Shown here: positions 9,092 to 18,771 of the stretch, one piece after another
How positions within the stretch are numbered: the stretch's first letter is position 1
How the letters are laid out: every line of letters starts with the position of its first letter
NCBI RefSeq assembly: GCF_032595355.1
Contig: NZ_JASMWN010000015.1
Location: 82,402 to 146,401, forward strand
Direction of reading: 5' to 3'
DNA from: Sedimentitalea todarodis
GTDB taxonomy: Bacteria; Pseudomonadota; Alphaproteobacteria; Rhodobacterales; Rhodobacteraceae
DNA: 64,000 nucleotides
Notes under the pieces: generated by a model
Told to the model about the DNA's origin: nothing
What the model saw: the letters and a program-made list of their open reading frames with translations, nothing else
The model's database searches: none
Program-made: the position numbers and the translations under genes

Positions 9092-9997
9092 TCAGTCTAT
9101 TCGATGACGGTCCGCAAGGCTTTCGAAGGTTTCGATCAACTCGTTGCATTCGCTGCTCAATTGGGCGCCAATCGCCTTGATGATGGAATATTCAAACCGC
9201 TCCCCCGACAGGAACGGGCGCGAAATGCCTCCCATCTGTTCATGCGTTTCTGCGGTGAACGGATCCACCAGAGCGATCCCTAGACCGCGCAACACCATGA
9301 CTGACACAATATGCGACAGGTAACTGCGAAAACGCACCAGCGGCGGATTTGCCATTCCGGCAAAGAGCCGGTCCAGATTGCGCCCCGTCTGGGTGGAATC
9401 CTCGAACCCGACAAGGTCTTGTCCTTCGAGATCCGCGACCCGTATCGACGGTTTTTCCGCCAAGGGATGATCGGACGGCGCGATGAACCGATAGGGCAAT
9501 GCGCCGGCGCAGACCAAATCCGTCTCGAACTTGTGGTGGGTTCGCATGCCAAACCCGACCTGGCATTGACCGAGCGCAACCTGACGCACCACGGGCAAGG
9601 TTGTCATCGACAAGGAGCTGGTCGTCATCCGCGGTTGCTGGCGATGCAGGACCGCAACCGCTTCTGGCAGGGCAGTCAAGGCGAACACCGGTGCGGCCGC
9701 CACAGTTATTGTCGAGCGCTGGCCGCGCTTGATCTGCTCGGCCGCGCGTTCGATCTGTTTCAACCCGACCAGATTTCGTTCGACTTCCGTCCAGAATTCA
9801 TGCGCCTCGGGCGTTGCCGTGACTCGTCCGCCATGACGGGTGAACAGGCACAGGCCCAGCCGGTCCTCGAGGTCACGGATTTGCCGGCTGATGGCGGGCT
9901 GCGAAACCCGCATTTCTTCTGCGGCACCCGAAATCGTGCCACAGCGCATGACTTCTCGAAAGGCCTCCAGGGCGCGTTGGCTGAGCATTTTCACCAT
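9092..9997 (-). CDS. LysR-family transcriptional regulator
   Basis: This 301-aa protein has a standard N-terminal winged helix (LSQRALEAFREVMRCGTISGAAEEMRVSQPAISRQI..LE, residues 5-50) and a LysR substrate-binding domain (about 95-295). It is divergent from the flavoprotein operon starting at 10090, with 92 bp between the start codons, the classic arrangement for a LysR regulator of the neighbouring catabolic genes. The inducer is unknown; the regulated genes point to an amino acid or opine-like amine. Confidence 0.92.
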   Translation of the reverse strand: MVKMLSQRALEAFREVMRCGTISGAAEEMRVSQPAISRQIRDLEDRLGLCLFTRHGGRVTATPEAHEFWTEVERNLVGLKQIERAAEQIKRGQRSTITVAAAPVFALTALPEAVAVLHRQQPRMTTSSLSMTTLPVVRQVALGQCQVGFGMRTHHKFETDLVCAGALPYRFIAPSDHPLAEKPSIRVADLEGQDLVGFEDSTQTGRNLDRLFAGMANPPLVRFRSYLSHIVSVMVLRGLGIALVDPFTAETHEQMGGISRPFLSGERFEYSIIKAIGAQLSSECNELIETFESLADRHRID

Positions 9998-10089
9998 AAG
10001 GTTTTGTTATAGCGGTCAAACGAACATCTAATTGACTTATATGGGTTCTGTTTCGTCAATGTAAGCGTGACATTGCAGGAGCGGTCTTT

Positions 10090-11397
10090 GTGACCTTGGC
10101 ATCATCCGGAACCGGCAGCGCGAACCCCTTGCCAAAGACCGCCGACGTGGTTGTGATCGGCGGCGGCGTGGCAGGTGTGTCCACTGCGTTGTTCCTGGCC
10201 TTGCGCGGCGTATCCGTGGTGTTGTGCGAAAAGGGACGGATCGCAGGCGAGCAATCGTCGCGCAACTGGGGATGGATCCGCAAGATGGGGCGCGACCATC
10301 GTGAATTGCCCTTGATGATCGAAAGTGCGCGCCTGTGGGCGAAACTCGCCAGTGAGATGGCCGAGGACATAGGCTATCGCAAATGCGGAGCGACCTATCT
10401 TGCCCGTTCGCCCGCCGAGTTGCAGAGGCACTCCGACTGGCTCGAACGCAACGCACATTTCGGGCTGGATTCGATGCTTCTGACCGAGAATGAAACCGAC
10501 AGGTTCCTAGGCCGAAATGATCAACAGTTCCTCGGAGCGTTACACACGGCGTCGGATGCGGTGGCCGAACCTGCCCTTGCGGTCCCTGCCCTCGCCCGCC
10601 ATGCCGGGGCGCAGGGCGTTCGCATTTTTGAAGACTGCGCAGTGCGCACGATCGAACACAGCGCCGGGCGGGTCAGTGGCGTTGCTACCGAGCATGGCCT
10701 CATTGCCAGCACGAATGTTGTGTTGGCCGGTGGGGTCTGGTCGCGTGGATTCTTGGAGAATATCGGCGTCTCCTTTCCCCAACTCGCCATCAAGTCCTCG
10801 GTCTTGCGAACTGCCCCGGCGACGGTGCCCTGCACCGGGGCCATTGGATCAGAACGCGTATCGATCCGGCCTCGCAACGACGGGGGCTTTACCGTCGCCC
10901 GCAGCGGTGCGGCGGAATTTCAGCTGATCCCGGCCGCGTTTCACTATCTGCCGCAGTATCTGCCAATGCTGCGGGATCGGTGGCAGATCATGAAAATTCG
11001 CGCAGGACGACAGTTTTTCGGCCCCTTGGGCACGGCACGGTGGGAGGCGGATGCCATCAGCCCGTTTGAACGTGTCCGGGTGCTTGACCCGTCTCCCGAC
11101 AAGGCCCTGCTGGCCGACGTCATGAAGAGCGCGCGATCCCTGTTTCCGCAATTCTCGGGGGTGGCACCCGTCGAAAGCTGGGCGGGCATGATCGACGTGG
11201 TGCCGGATGAAATTCCGGCCATTGGTCCGGTCGCGGGCCATGACGGGCTAACGGTCGTGACAGGTCTGTCCGGCCACGGCTTCGGCATTGGCCCAGGAGC
11301 CGGCCTGCTGGCGGCGCAGATGGTCACTGGCGAGAGCCCCATCGTCGATCCGGACGCTTTTTCGCCCATGCGATTCAGCCGAAAGGCCGCAGCATGA
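10090..11397 (+). CDS. FAD-dependent oxidoreductase, DAO family (first copy)
   Basis: This 435-aa flavoprotein has the dinucleotide-binding motif VVVIGGGVAGVSTALFLA near residue 18 and a C-terminal GLSGHGFGIGPGAG block that closes the FAD site, as in DadA and glycine/D-amino-acid oxidases. It starts with GTG at 10090, preceded by AGGAG 8 nt upstream. No signal peptide is visible, so it is cytosolic or peripherally membrane bound. Its last four bases overlap the next gene (ATGA), which encodes a paralogue sharing the RDxxELPL segment and the C-terminal block. The substrate is unknown; a secondary amine or D-amino acid imported by the downstream ABC system is the likely type. Confidence 0.85.
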   Translation: MTLASSGTGSANPLPKTADVVVIGGGVAGVSTALFLALRGVSVVLCEKGRIAGEQSSRNWGWIRKMGRDHRELPLMIESARLWAKLASEMAEDIGYRKCGATYLARSPAELQRHSDWLERNAHFGLDSMLLTENETDRFLGRNDQQFLGALHTASDAVAEPALAVPALARHAGAQGVRIFEDCAVRTIEHSAGRVSGVATEHGLIASTNVVLAGGVWSRGFLENIGVSFPQLAIKSSVLRTAPATVPCTGAIGSERVSIRPRNDGGFTVARSGAAEFQLIPAAFHYLPQYLPMLRDRWQIMKIRAGRQFFGPLGTARWEADAISPFERVRVLDPSPDKALLADVMKSARSLFPQFSGVAPVESWAGMIDVVPDEIPAIGPVAGHDGLTVVTGLSGHGFGIGPGAGLLAAQMVTGESPIVDPDAFSPMRFSRKAAA

Positions 11398-12554
11398 GCA
11401 ACCCGGACGTCCTTGTCATCGGCGCGGGTATTACCGGGGCAACTGCTGCGCTTGCCTTGGCCGAGGCCGGTGTGTCGGTAGAGGTGGTTGACCGCTATGG
11501 TCCGGCGGCGATGGCCTCGGGCTGGACGCTGGCAGGCGTGCGCCAATCCGGGCGCGATCCCGCGGAGCTGCCATTGGCGCAGGCCGCCGTCGCGCTGTGG
11601 CGCGACCTGGACGCGCGGCTTGGGGCACCGACCGGATACCGTCAGACCGGCAACCTGCGGCTGGCGCGCACCCCTGCGGAAGTGGAGACCATTCGCGCGC
11701 TTGTGGCGGATCAGACGGCTGCGGGCCTGCCGCTGGAGTTGCTGTCCGATATTGGAGATATCAGAGCGATCGCCCCCGGCCTTTCCGACATGGTCAAAGC
11801 GGCGTCCTGGTGCGCCACGGATGGGCAGGCCGATCCGGTTGCGACGGTGAATGCCTATCTGAACAAGGCGCAGAAGCTGGGCGCCAAGATCTCCATCGGC
11901 GAGGCCGTTCAGGAGCTGACGATAGACAACAGACGCGTTTCGCGCGTGGTAACCAACAGGCGCAGCATCTCTCCCGGTGTGGTCATCCTGGCGGCCGGGA
12001 CCCAAGTCAATTCATTGCTTGAACCCCTTGGACAGACGATACCATTGCGCCTCCCTGTCGTGACCGTTTTACGCTCGGCGCGATGTGAGGCAACACTGGC
12101 CCCGGTGCTGGGCGTAGCGAATGCCAACATGGCGGCACGGCAGGAGCCGTCGGGGCATTTCCGCGTAACAAGCGGCGCAGAAGACGCGTCCACCCAACTG
12201 TGCGAGCGCGATGGCAAACCCGCCATTCGGCCCGTAGCACAGCGCGTGATGGAAACGATTGCAACTGTAAGTGCTGTCTTGCCCGCCTTCGCAGACGCCG
12301 AAATCGACAGTATCTGGGCGGGGGCGTTGGACCTGACACCGGACGGGTTGCCGGTCATCGACCGCGTTCCGGGGGCGCAAAATCTGATTGTCGCGGCAGG
12401 CTTCTCCGGACACGGTTTTGGCATCGGACCCGTCACCGGGCCTTTGGCCGCCGATCTGGCGCAGGACCAGACACCGCAGTTCTCCCTGGATGCCTTCGGG
12501 TTTGAGCGGTTCGCGAAATCCAGCGGGTCAGCGCCACTGACATTGCATGGATAA
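11394..12554 (+). CDS. FAD-dependent oxidoreductase, DAO family (second copy)
   Basis: This 386-aa flavoprotein has VLVIGAGITGATAALALAEAG near its N terminus and FSGHGFGIGPVTG near the C terminus. It is translationally coupled to the preceding paralogue by a 4-nt overlap. Both share the (V/I)R(Q/K)xGRDxxELPL segment after the FAD-binding strand, so they probably arose by duplication and may act in sequence or as a heteromeric amine dehydrogenase. The SDR gene follows within 14 nt. Confidence 0.85.
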   Translation: MSNPDVLVIGAGITGATAALALAEAGVSVEVVDRYGPAAMASGWTLAGVRQSGRDPAELPLAQAAVALWRDLDARLGAPTGYRQTGNLRLARTPAEVETIRALVADQTAAGLPLELLSDIGDIRAIAPGLSDMVKAASWCATDGQADPVATVNAYLNKAQKLGAKISIGEAVQELTIDNRRVSRVVTNRRSISPGVVILAAGTQVNSLLEPLGQTIPLRLPVVTVLRSARCEATLAPVLGVANANMAARQEPSGHFRVTSGAEDASTQLCERDGKPAIRPVAQRVMETIATVSAVLPAFADAEIDSIWAGALDLTPDGLPVIDRVPGAQNLIVAAGFSGHGFGIGPVTGPLAADLAQDQTPQFSLDAFGFERFAKSSGSAPLTLHG

Positions 12555-12567
12555 AGAGGAAAACAAC

Positions 12568-13281
12568 ATGATCGAACCAACCGACCGCGTCGTCATGGTT
12601 TCCGGTGGCAGCCGCGGCATCGGGCTGGCAATTGCGCAGCTTCTCCATGCCAAAGGCTATTCGGTCAGCGTCGGAGCCCGCAATGTCGCTGCATTGGAAC
12701 ACGCCTTGCGCGATCAGCCTGGTGCGCGGCTGCTGTGCGCAAGGTACGAGGCCGATGACCGTACAAGCCACGACATCTGGCTTGCAGCGACTCTTGAAAA
12801 ATTCGGGCGACTGGATGCGTTGGTCAACAACGCAGGCACCAGCAATACCTTTTCAATTGAAGCCGGTGACGAGGCCGATCTGGATGCGTTGTGGACGATC
12901 AACGTCAAGGGGCCGCTGTTTCTCACACGGATCTGCCTGCCACATCTGAAGGCGGCAGGATCCGGGCGCATCGTCAACGTGGCATCGCTGTCCGGGAAAC
13001 GCGTGCGCAACGACAACATTGCCTATAACATGACCAAACACGCGGTTCTGGCGCTGACGCACGGCACACGGCGCATCGGCTGGGATCACGGCGTCCGCGC
13101 CACTGCCATATGCCCCAGCTTTGTGGCAACGGATCTGACGGTGAACGTCACCGAGGTCAGCCAGGCCGAAATGATCGATCCTCGCGATCTGGCCGAACTC
13201 GCGGCAACCGCGATTGCTTTGCCGAATACCGCCGCGATGGCTGAAATGCTGGTAAACTGCCGCCTGGAGGATACGCTCTAA
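12568..13281 (+). CDS. Short-chain dehydrogenase/reductase (SDR)
   Basis: This 237-aa classical SDR has the cofactor motif SGGSRGIG near residue 12, NNAG near 82, and a catalytic Ser (VASLSG) with YxxxK (YNMTK, near 150). I set the start at ATG 12568 (MIEPTD) because AAAGAGGAAA precedes it; the ATG at 12547 overlaps the upstream gene and lacks a ribosome-binding site. It probably oxidises or reduces the carbonyl product of the flavoproteins. The exact substrate is unknown. Confidence 0.88.
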   Translation: MIEPTDRVVMVSGGSRGIGLAIAQLLHAKGYSVSVGARNVAALEHALRDQPGARLLCARYEADDRTSHDIWLAATLEKFGRLDALVNNAGTSNTFSIEAGDEADLDALWTINVKGPLFLTRICLPHLKAAGSGRIVNVASLSGKRVRNDNIAYNMTKHAVLALTHGTRRIGWDHGVRATAICPSFVATDLTVNVTEVSQAEMIDPRDLAELAATAIALPNTAAMAEMLVNCRLEDTL

Positions 13282-13331
13282 ACTCTACGAACAAGAAACA
13301 AGAAACGACCCCCAACAGAAAGGACACACTA

Positions 13332-14873
13332 ATGAATAGACTGATAGGACTGGCCTGTGCCGGAATGGTTTCGGCCAGCGGCGCCTTTGCCGCCGGGACC
13401 ACGCTGAACGTTGGCATGGGGAGCGCCGATGCCGGAAAACTGGACCCGCACGTGGCGACATCAACGCCCGACAAGGGCCTGCTGCACTGGATGTTCAACG
13501 GGCTGGTGCGGATCAAGCCGGGTGAATCCAGCCCGGAATTCATCGAACCCGACATTGCCGAAAGCTGGACCGCGTCCGAGGACGGTCTGACCTGGGTCTT
13601 CACCCTGCGCCAGGACGTTGAGTGCCACGGCGATTATGGCGGGATCGACGCGGCCGATGTGGTGTATTCGCTGAGCCGCTCGGCCAACCCCGAACAATCG
13701 TCCTTTGCCAAGGATTTTGCCGCCTTTGACAGTGTCGAGGCCACCGGCGACTACGAGGTGACGATCAAGCTGAAGAACCCGGTACCCAGCCTTCTGGGGA
13801 TGTTGGTGCCCTATCACGGCGGCAATATCGTCTGTCAGGATGCGGTCGAGGCCCTGGGCGAAGATTATCAACGCACGCCGATCGGCACCGGCCCGTTCAT
13901 GTTCGATGAATACCAGCCGCAGCAATATGTGAAACTGGTGGCCAATCCCGAGTATTTCCGGGGCGAGCCGAAGATCAAGGAAATCTTCTATCGCTATATC
14001 CCGTCGGATGCCTCGCGCGATCTGGCGTTCCAGTCTGGCGAAATCGACATGATCTATGGAAAGCAGGACCAGACCTGGTCCGAGCGGATCAGCAAGCTGC
14101 CGGGCACCAAGGTTTCGGTGATGAAACCGGGCGAAATGTCAGTCCTGCACCTGAACATGACCATGCCGCCGCTGGATGACGTGCGGGTGCGCAAGGCCTT
14201 TGCCCATGCGATCAACCGTGACGCGATGGTTCAGTTCAAAGGCCCTGACGTGACGCTGGCGGCGATCTCGCCGGTGCCCGAGGGCAACATGGGCTACACC
14301 GATCAGGTGCCGACCTACAAGTACTCGATCGACAAGGCCAAGGCGTTATTGACCGAGGCCGGATTTCCGGACGGGGTGACGATCAAGGCGATTCACACGA
14401 CCTTGCCGGGTATGCTGTCGACGATGGAGGCGGTGCAGTCGATGCTGCGCGATGCGGGCATCAACATGGAGATCGAAACCGTCGAACACGCCACGTTCCA
14501 CGAACAGATCCGCAAGGACATGAGCCAGGTCGTGCACTACGCCGCCGCCCGCTTCCCCGTCGCGGATGTGTATCTGTCGCAGTTCTTCCATTCCGATGCC
14601 ACGGTGAACACCCCGACCGCGGTTGCGAACTTCTCGCATTGCGCGGTGGCAGACGATGATATCGCAGGCGCGCGGGTGGCCACGGATCCGGCCAAGCAGA
14701 CCGAGTTGTGGGCCAGCGCACAGGCCAAAATCATGGAAGAGGTCTGTGCCGTTCCGGTGGTGCAGAGTTTGCAGCTCTGGGCCTGGAACGACAATCTGGA
14801 CCTGGGAACCGAGGTCAACGGGTCGCTGAATCTCAGCCCACCGGTGACCGAAGCAGCGGCCTTCAAAGACTGA
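13332..14873 (+). CDS. ABC transporter binding protein, peptide/opine family 5
   Basis: This 513-aa SBP family 5 (DppA-like) protein has a Sec signal peptide (MNRLIGLACAGMVSASGAFA) and the family features LDPHVATSTPDKGLLHWMF and GTGPFMFDEYQPQQYVKL. It is the periplasmic receptor for the permeases and ATPase encoded next. AAGGA lies at good spacing before ATG 13332. Family 5 includes receptors for peptides, opines, nickel and glutathione; co-transcription with two DAO flavoproteins suggests an amino-acid-derived compound. Confidence 0.92.
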   Translation: MNRLIGLACAGMVSASGAFAAGTTLNVGMGSADAGKLDPHVATSTPDKGLLHWMFNGLVRIKPGESSPEFIEPDIAESWTASEDGLTWVFTLRQDVECHGDYGGIDAADVVYSLSRSANPEQSSFAKDFAAFDSVEATGDYEVTIKLKNPVPSLLGMLVPYHGGNIVCQDAVEALGEDYQRTPIGTGPFMFDEYQPQQYVKLVANPEYFRGEPKIKEIFYRYIPSDASRDLAFQSGEIDMIYGKQDQTWSERISKLPGTKVSVMKPGEMSVLHLNMTMPPLDDVRVRKAFAHAINRDAMVQFKGPDVTLAAISPVPEGNMGYTDQVPTYKYSIDKAKALLTEAGFPDGVTIKAIHTTLPGMLSTMEAVQSMLRDAGINMEIETVEHATFHEQIRKDMSQVVHYAAARFPVADVYLSQFFHSDATVNTPTAVANFSHCAVADDDIAGARVATDPAKQTELWASAQAKIMEEVCAVPVVQSLQLWAWNDNLDLGTEVNGSLNLSPPVTEAAAFKD

Positions 14874-14887
14874 CGGAAACCGTAACA

Positions 14888-14913
14888 GGCATCGGGCCGC
14901 ATGGCCCGGTGCC
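14888..14913 (+). promoter_or_regulatory. Intercistronic stem-loop between binding protein and permease
   Basis: An 11-bp inverted repeat (GGCATCGGGCC / GGCCCGGTGCC, one G-U pair) with a 4-nt loop lies 15 nt after the binding-protein stop and 15 nt before the permease ATG. No T-run follows. The position fits an mRNA 3'-end stabiliser that keeps the binding protein more abundant than the permease. Confidence 0.65.
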
Positions 14914-14928
14914 ACAAAGGCGGATGAC

Positions 14929-15867
14929 ATGACTGCATTTGTTCTGAAACGGCTTGGCTTTGCCGTGATCACGCTGTTTGCGGTGCTGACCATCGTGTTC
15001 TTCATCGTGCGCATACTGCCCGGCGATCCGGCGATGGCGATCCTGGGTGATCAGGCCAGCCAGGAGGCGCTGATCGCGCTGCGTCAGCGTCTGGGGCTGG
15101 ACCAGCCGCTGATCCTGCAATATTTTGACTTCCTGCGTGGAGTCATGGTCGGGGATTGGGGCGTTTCGCTGGTCTCGGGGCGCCCGGTGATCCAGGAGAT
15201 TGCCAAGGTGCTGCCCGCGACACTGGAATTGACTCTCGCCTCGCTCGTGCTGGGTGCGGTGGTCGGGATCCCCCTGGGGGTCTGGTCGGCGGTCAAACGT
15301 AACAAGCTGCCCGATTACATCACGCGGATGGCCTCGTTGCTGGGGCTGTCTTTTCCGGCCTTCGTCTCGGCCGTTTTGCTGCTGTTGGTCTTCGCAATTC
15401 ACCTTCGCTGGTTCCCGGTGATCAGTTCGGGTCAGGGCGGCAGCCTCGGTGAGCGACTGCAAAACCTGGCGCTGCCGGCGATCAACTTGGGCCTGATCAT
15501 GGCTGCGTATATCACGCGGGTCACCCGCTCGGCGATGCTGGAGGTTCTCAATCAGGATTATGTCCGCACCGCCCATGCCAAGGGGCTGGCCTTTGCCGTC
15601 ATCATCCGCCGCCATTGCATGCGAAACGCGATGATCCCGGTGGTCACGGTGGTGGGGCTGTATCTGGGCATCTTGATCGGCAACTCGGTGCTGACCGAGA
15701 TCGTGTTCAACCGCCCCGGATTGGGCAAGCTGATCATCGGGGCGCTGAATCAGCGCGACTATACCATGCTGCAAGGCATGATGGTGATCTACACGCTGAT
15801 CGTGGTTCTGGTGAACCTGCTGACCGATCTCACCTATGGGCTGATTGACCCGAGGATCAAATACTGA
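14929..15867 (+). CDS. ABC transporter permease (DppB type)
   Basis: This 312-aa inner-membrane permease begins with the DppB-type N terminus (FVLKRLGFAVITLFAVLTIVFFIVRILPGDPA) and carries the EAA loop near DYVRTAHAKGLAF (about residue 210). It pairs with the DppC-type permease whose ATG overlaps its stop by one base. It translocates the ligand captured by the family 5 binding protein. Confidence 0.93.
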   Translation: MTAFVLKRLGFAVITLFAVLTIVFFIVRILPGDPAMAILGDQASQEALIALRQRLGLDQPLILQYFDFLRGVMVGDWGVSLVSGRPVIQEIAKVLPATLELTLASLVLGAVVGIPLGVWSAVKRNKLPDYITRMASLLGLSFPAFVSAVLLLLVFAIHLRWFPVISSGQGGSLGERLQNLALPAINLGLIMAAYITRVTRSAMLEVLNQDYVRTAHAKGLAFAVIIRRHCMRNAMIPVVTVVGLYLGILIGNSVLTEIVFNRPGLGKLIIGALNQRDYTMLQGMMVIYTLIVVLVNLLTDLTYGLIDPRIKY

Positions 15868-16772
15868 TGGCACATCCAAATTCTCCTCCGACCCTGTCGC
15901 GCGGTGCCTACATGCGCCGGTCACTTGCTGTTGCGACTGACGGGATGCTGCGCGCATTCAACACCAACAAGACCTCGTGGGTGGGGTTGGGTCTCTTCCT
16001 GCTGATCGCATTGATCGCGCTGCTGGCACCGTGGATCGCACCCTATGACCCGCTGGATCAGAATGTGCTGAACCGGCTGAAACCACCATCGGCGGAACAT
16101 TGGTTCGGAACTGATTACTATGGCCGTGATACCCTGTCGCGGATAATGTGGGGCGCGCGGATTTCGCTGACCATCGGCATCATGGCCATCGGCGCCGCTC
16201 TGGTCATCGGATCGGTGATCGGGCTGGTGGCCGGATATGTCGGCGGGCGCACCGATATCATCATCATGCAGACGATGGATGTGCTGTTGGCCTTTCCCTC
16301 GCTGATCCTCGGTCTGATCGTGGTGGCCATGCTGGGGCCGTCGGTGGCGAATCTGGTGATCGCCATCGCGCTGACCTCGATCCCACCCTTTGCCCGCATC
16401 GCCCGTGCCCCCACCATCGCGGTCAAGAACCGCGAGTTCATCGAGGCGGGGCGCGCATTAGGATATTCCGATACCAGATTGATGTTTGGTCATATTCTTC
16501 CAAATATCGCTCCGGAGATTCTTGTCATGGGATCCTTGTGGCTGGCCACCGCTATCCGGGTCGAGGCCTCGCTGGCCTTTGTCGGGCTGGGCGTCAGCCC
16601 GCCCACCGCCACATGGGGCGGCATGATCCGCGAAGGGTTCGAGAACATTCTCGACAGCTTCTGGCTGGCGCTGTTCCCGTCGATCGTGATCCTGGTCGTG
16701 GTTTTTGCTCTGAACCTGCTGGGTGACGGGCTGCGCGATGCGCTCGATCCCAGACTGCGGGGTGAAGGATGA
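15867..16772 (+). CDS. ABC transporter permease (DppC type)
   Basis: This 301-aa permease has the DppC-type periplasmic motif HWFGTDYYGRDTLSR near residue 80 and the EAA loop FIEAGRALGYSD near residue 195. The start overlaps the previous stop (TGATG) and the stop overlaps the ATPase start (ATGA), so the three genes are translationally coupled. Confidence 0.93.
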   Translation: MAHPNSPPTLSRGAYMRRSLAVATDGMLRAFNTNKTSWVGLGLFLLIALIALLAPWIAPYDPLDQNVLNRLKPPSAEHWFGTDYYGRDTLSRIMWGARISLTIGIMAIGAALVIGSVIGLVAGYVGGRTDIIIMQTMDVLLAFPSLILGLIVVAMLGPSVANLVIAIALTSIPPFARIARAPTIAVKNREFIEAGRALGYSDTRLMFGHILPNIAPEILVMGSLWLATAIRVEASLAFVGLGVSPPTATWGGMIREGFENILDSFWLALFPSIVILVVVFALNLLGDGLRDALDPRLRGEG

Positions 16773-18565
16773 GTGCCCCGCTTCTGTCCGTTGACGGGCT
16801 GACCACATCGTTCCGGGTTGATCGTACGTGGGTGCCGGTGATCCGAGATATCAGTTTCGACATTGATCGTCGCGAGACAGTTGCCGTGGTCGGTGAATCC
16901 GGGTCCGGGAAATCCGTCACCGCCCTGTCAATCATGCAGTTGATTCAGAAAGACATGGGCCGGATTACGGGCGCGATCCGGCTGGACGGGGCCGACCTGC
17001 TGCAGCTGGACGACACGGCCATGCGCAAGGTGCGCGGAAATGACATCGGTATGATCTTTCAGGAACCGATGACCAGCCTGAACCCGGTGCTGAAGGTGGG
17101 GTTTCAGATCGCCGAAGTGCTGCGAGAACATCGCGACATGAGCATGGCAGAAGCCAATGCCGAAACCCTGCGCCTGTTCGATCTGGTGCGCATTCCTGAT
17201 GCCAAACGTCGCGCCAACGAACATCCGCACAGCTATTCGGGCGGAATGCGACAGCGCGCGATGATCGCGATGGCACTCGCCTGTCAGCCCAAGCTGTTGA
17301 TCGCGGACGAGCCGACGACAGCGCTGGACGTCACGATCCAGGCGCAGATTCTGGAATTGATCCGCGATTTGCAGGCCGAGACCGGCACTGCGGTGATGTT
17401 CATCACCCATGACATGGGTGTGGTGGCCGAAATCGCGGACCGTGTGGTCGTGATGCTCAAGGGTGACAAGGTCGAAGAGGCCCCGGTCGCCGAACTCTTC
17501 GCGGCGCCAAAACAGGGCTATTCCAAGATGTTGCTGGGCGCGGTGCCACGTTTGGGAAGCCTTGGAGATAGCGCCACGCCACGGCGGTTCCCCAAGATGG
17601 ACCTTACCGGAGCGGGCGCGGAACCTGCAAACGAACCGGACGCCCGGGGCGACGTGATCCTTGACGTCAAGGGTCTGACAACGCGGTTCCCGATGCGCGG
17701 CGGACTGTTGGGTCGGATCAACGGCAACGTCCACGCGGTCGAGGATGTGTCATTCAACGTGCGCGCCGGAGAGACGCTGGCACTGGTCGGAGAATCCGGA
17801 TGTGGCAAGTCGACCACCGGGCGCTCGATCCTGAGGCTGGTCGAGCCAGCGGCGGGCGAAATCCATTTCGAGGGACAGTCGCTGATGCAGGCCAACCCCG
17901 AGGCCATGCGCCAGGTCCGGCAACGGATGCAGATGATCTTTCAGGATCCCTACGGCTCGCTCAACCCGCGCAAGTCGATCGGGGCCGCCATCGCCGAGCC
18001 GCTGCGCGTGCACGGGATCGCGCAGGGGGCAGAGATCGACGTTCGGATAGCCGAGTTGCTCGACCTTGTCGGACTACCGCCCGAACATGCACTGCGGTTT
18101 CCGCACGAGTTTTCCGGTGGGCAGCGGCAACGGATATGTATTGCCCGCGGGCTGGCGCTGAATCCCCGGCTAATCGTGGCGGACGAATCGGTTTCGGCGC
18201 TGGACGCGACGATCAAGGCACAGGTGGTGAACCTGATGCTGGAGTTGCAGCAGAAGCTGGGTGTCGGATACCTGTTCATCAGCCATGACATCGCCGTGGT
18301 GGAACGGATCAGCCACCGGATCGCGGTCATGCTGCTGGGCGAGATCGTCGAGATCGGACCGCGCGCCGAGGTGTTGGCCAACCCGCGCCATCCCTATACG
18401 CGCAAGCTGATCGAAGCGGTGCCGGTGCCGGACCCCTCCAGCAGGGGCCATCGCCGCAACCTGATCACAGACGAGTTGAAGAGCCCGGTGCGCCCTCTGG
18501 ACTGGACCCCGCCCCTGCGAGCAATGGAACAGGTCGGGCCGGATCACTTTGTCGCCGACCATTGA
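16769..18565 (+). CDS. Fused ABC ATPase (DppD-DppF type, two nucleotide-binding domains)
   Basis: This 598-aa protein contains two complete ATPase halves. The first has Walker A GESGSGKS (about residue 42) and signature YSGGMRQR (about 156). The second has Walker A GESGCGKS (about 344) and signature FSGGQRQR (about 449). Each half ends with the oligopeptide-type C-terminal region. The fusion replaces separate DppD and DppF subunits, which is common in Rhodobacteraceae. It is the last gene of the operon; a degenerate palindromic repeat begins 2 nt after its stop. Confidence 0.94.
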   Translation: MSAPLLSVDGLTTSFRVDRTWVPVIRDISFDIDRRETVAVVGESGSGKSVTALSIMQLIQKDMGRITGAIRLDGADLLQLDDTAMRKVRGNDIGMIFQEPMTSLNPVLKVGFQIAEVLREHRDMSMAEANAETLRLFDLVRIPDAKRRANEHPHSYSGGMRQRAMIAMALACQPKLLIADEPTTALDVTIQAQILELIRDLQAETGTAVMFITHDMGVVAEIADRVVVMLKGDKVEEAPVAELFAAPKQGYSKMLLGAVPRLGSLGDSATPRRFPKMDLTGAGAEPANEPDARGDVILDVKGLTTRFPMRGGLLGRINGNVHAVEDVSFNVRAGETLALVGESGCGKSTTGRSILRLVEPAAGEIHFEGQSLMQANPEAMRQVRQRMQMIFQDPYGSLNPRKSIGAAIAEPLRVHGIAQGAEIDVRIAELLDLVGLPPEHALRFPHEFSGGQRQRICIARGLALNPRLIVADESVSALDATIKAQVVNLMLELQQKLGVGYLFISHDIAVVERISHRIAVMLLGEIVEIGPRAEVLANPRHPYTRKLIEAVPVPDPSSRGHRRNLITDELKSPVRPLDWTPPLRAMEQVGPDHFVADH

Positions 18566-18566
18566 G

Positions 18567-18661
18567 CAATTCACAGTAGACCTGAATCATCTAACGCCGC
18601 CTGAAATCATAGATTTCAACGCGTTAGGTGATACCAGATGACCCAAATTGAACGCGAAACA
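18567..18661. repeat. Palindromic dispersed repeat, copy A
   Basis: Aligns without gaps to 40904-40998 and, in opposite orientation, to 34382-34471. The core is a hairpin TGAAATC-ATA-GATTTCA nested within an outer repeat containing CTAACG and CGCGTTAGG. The right arm ends with AACGCGAAAC; the left outer arm has decayed where it abuts the ATPase stop codon. Such an element could act as a bidirectional transcription or processing signal, or be a non-autonomous mobile repeat. Confidence 0.75.
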
Positions 18662-18771
18662 CTCTAAGCGAGCGAAACTTGATATCCCGCTGGCACAGCG
18701 CGCCAATCTAGTTGAATGCGGACGGCGCAACGGCCTACAGTGCGCCCGAGGCAGAGTATCAGGAGAGAACC

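Noticed and set aside
8804..9149. Possible decayed gene between the BCCT and LysR genes
   Set aside because: Only short readings with coding-like composition and no nameable domain; not enough to call a feature.
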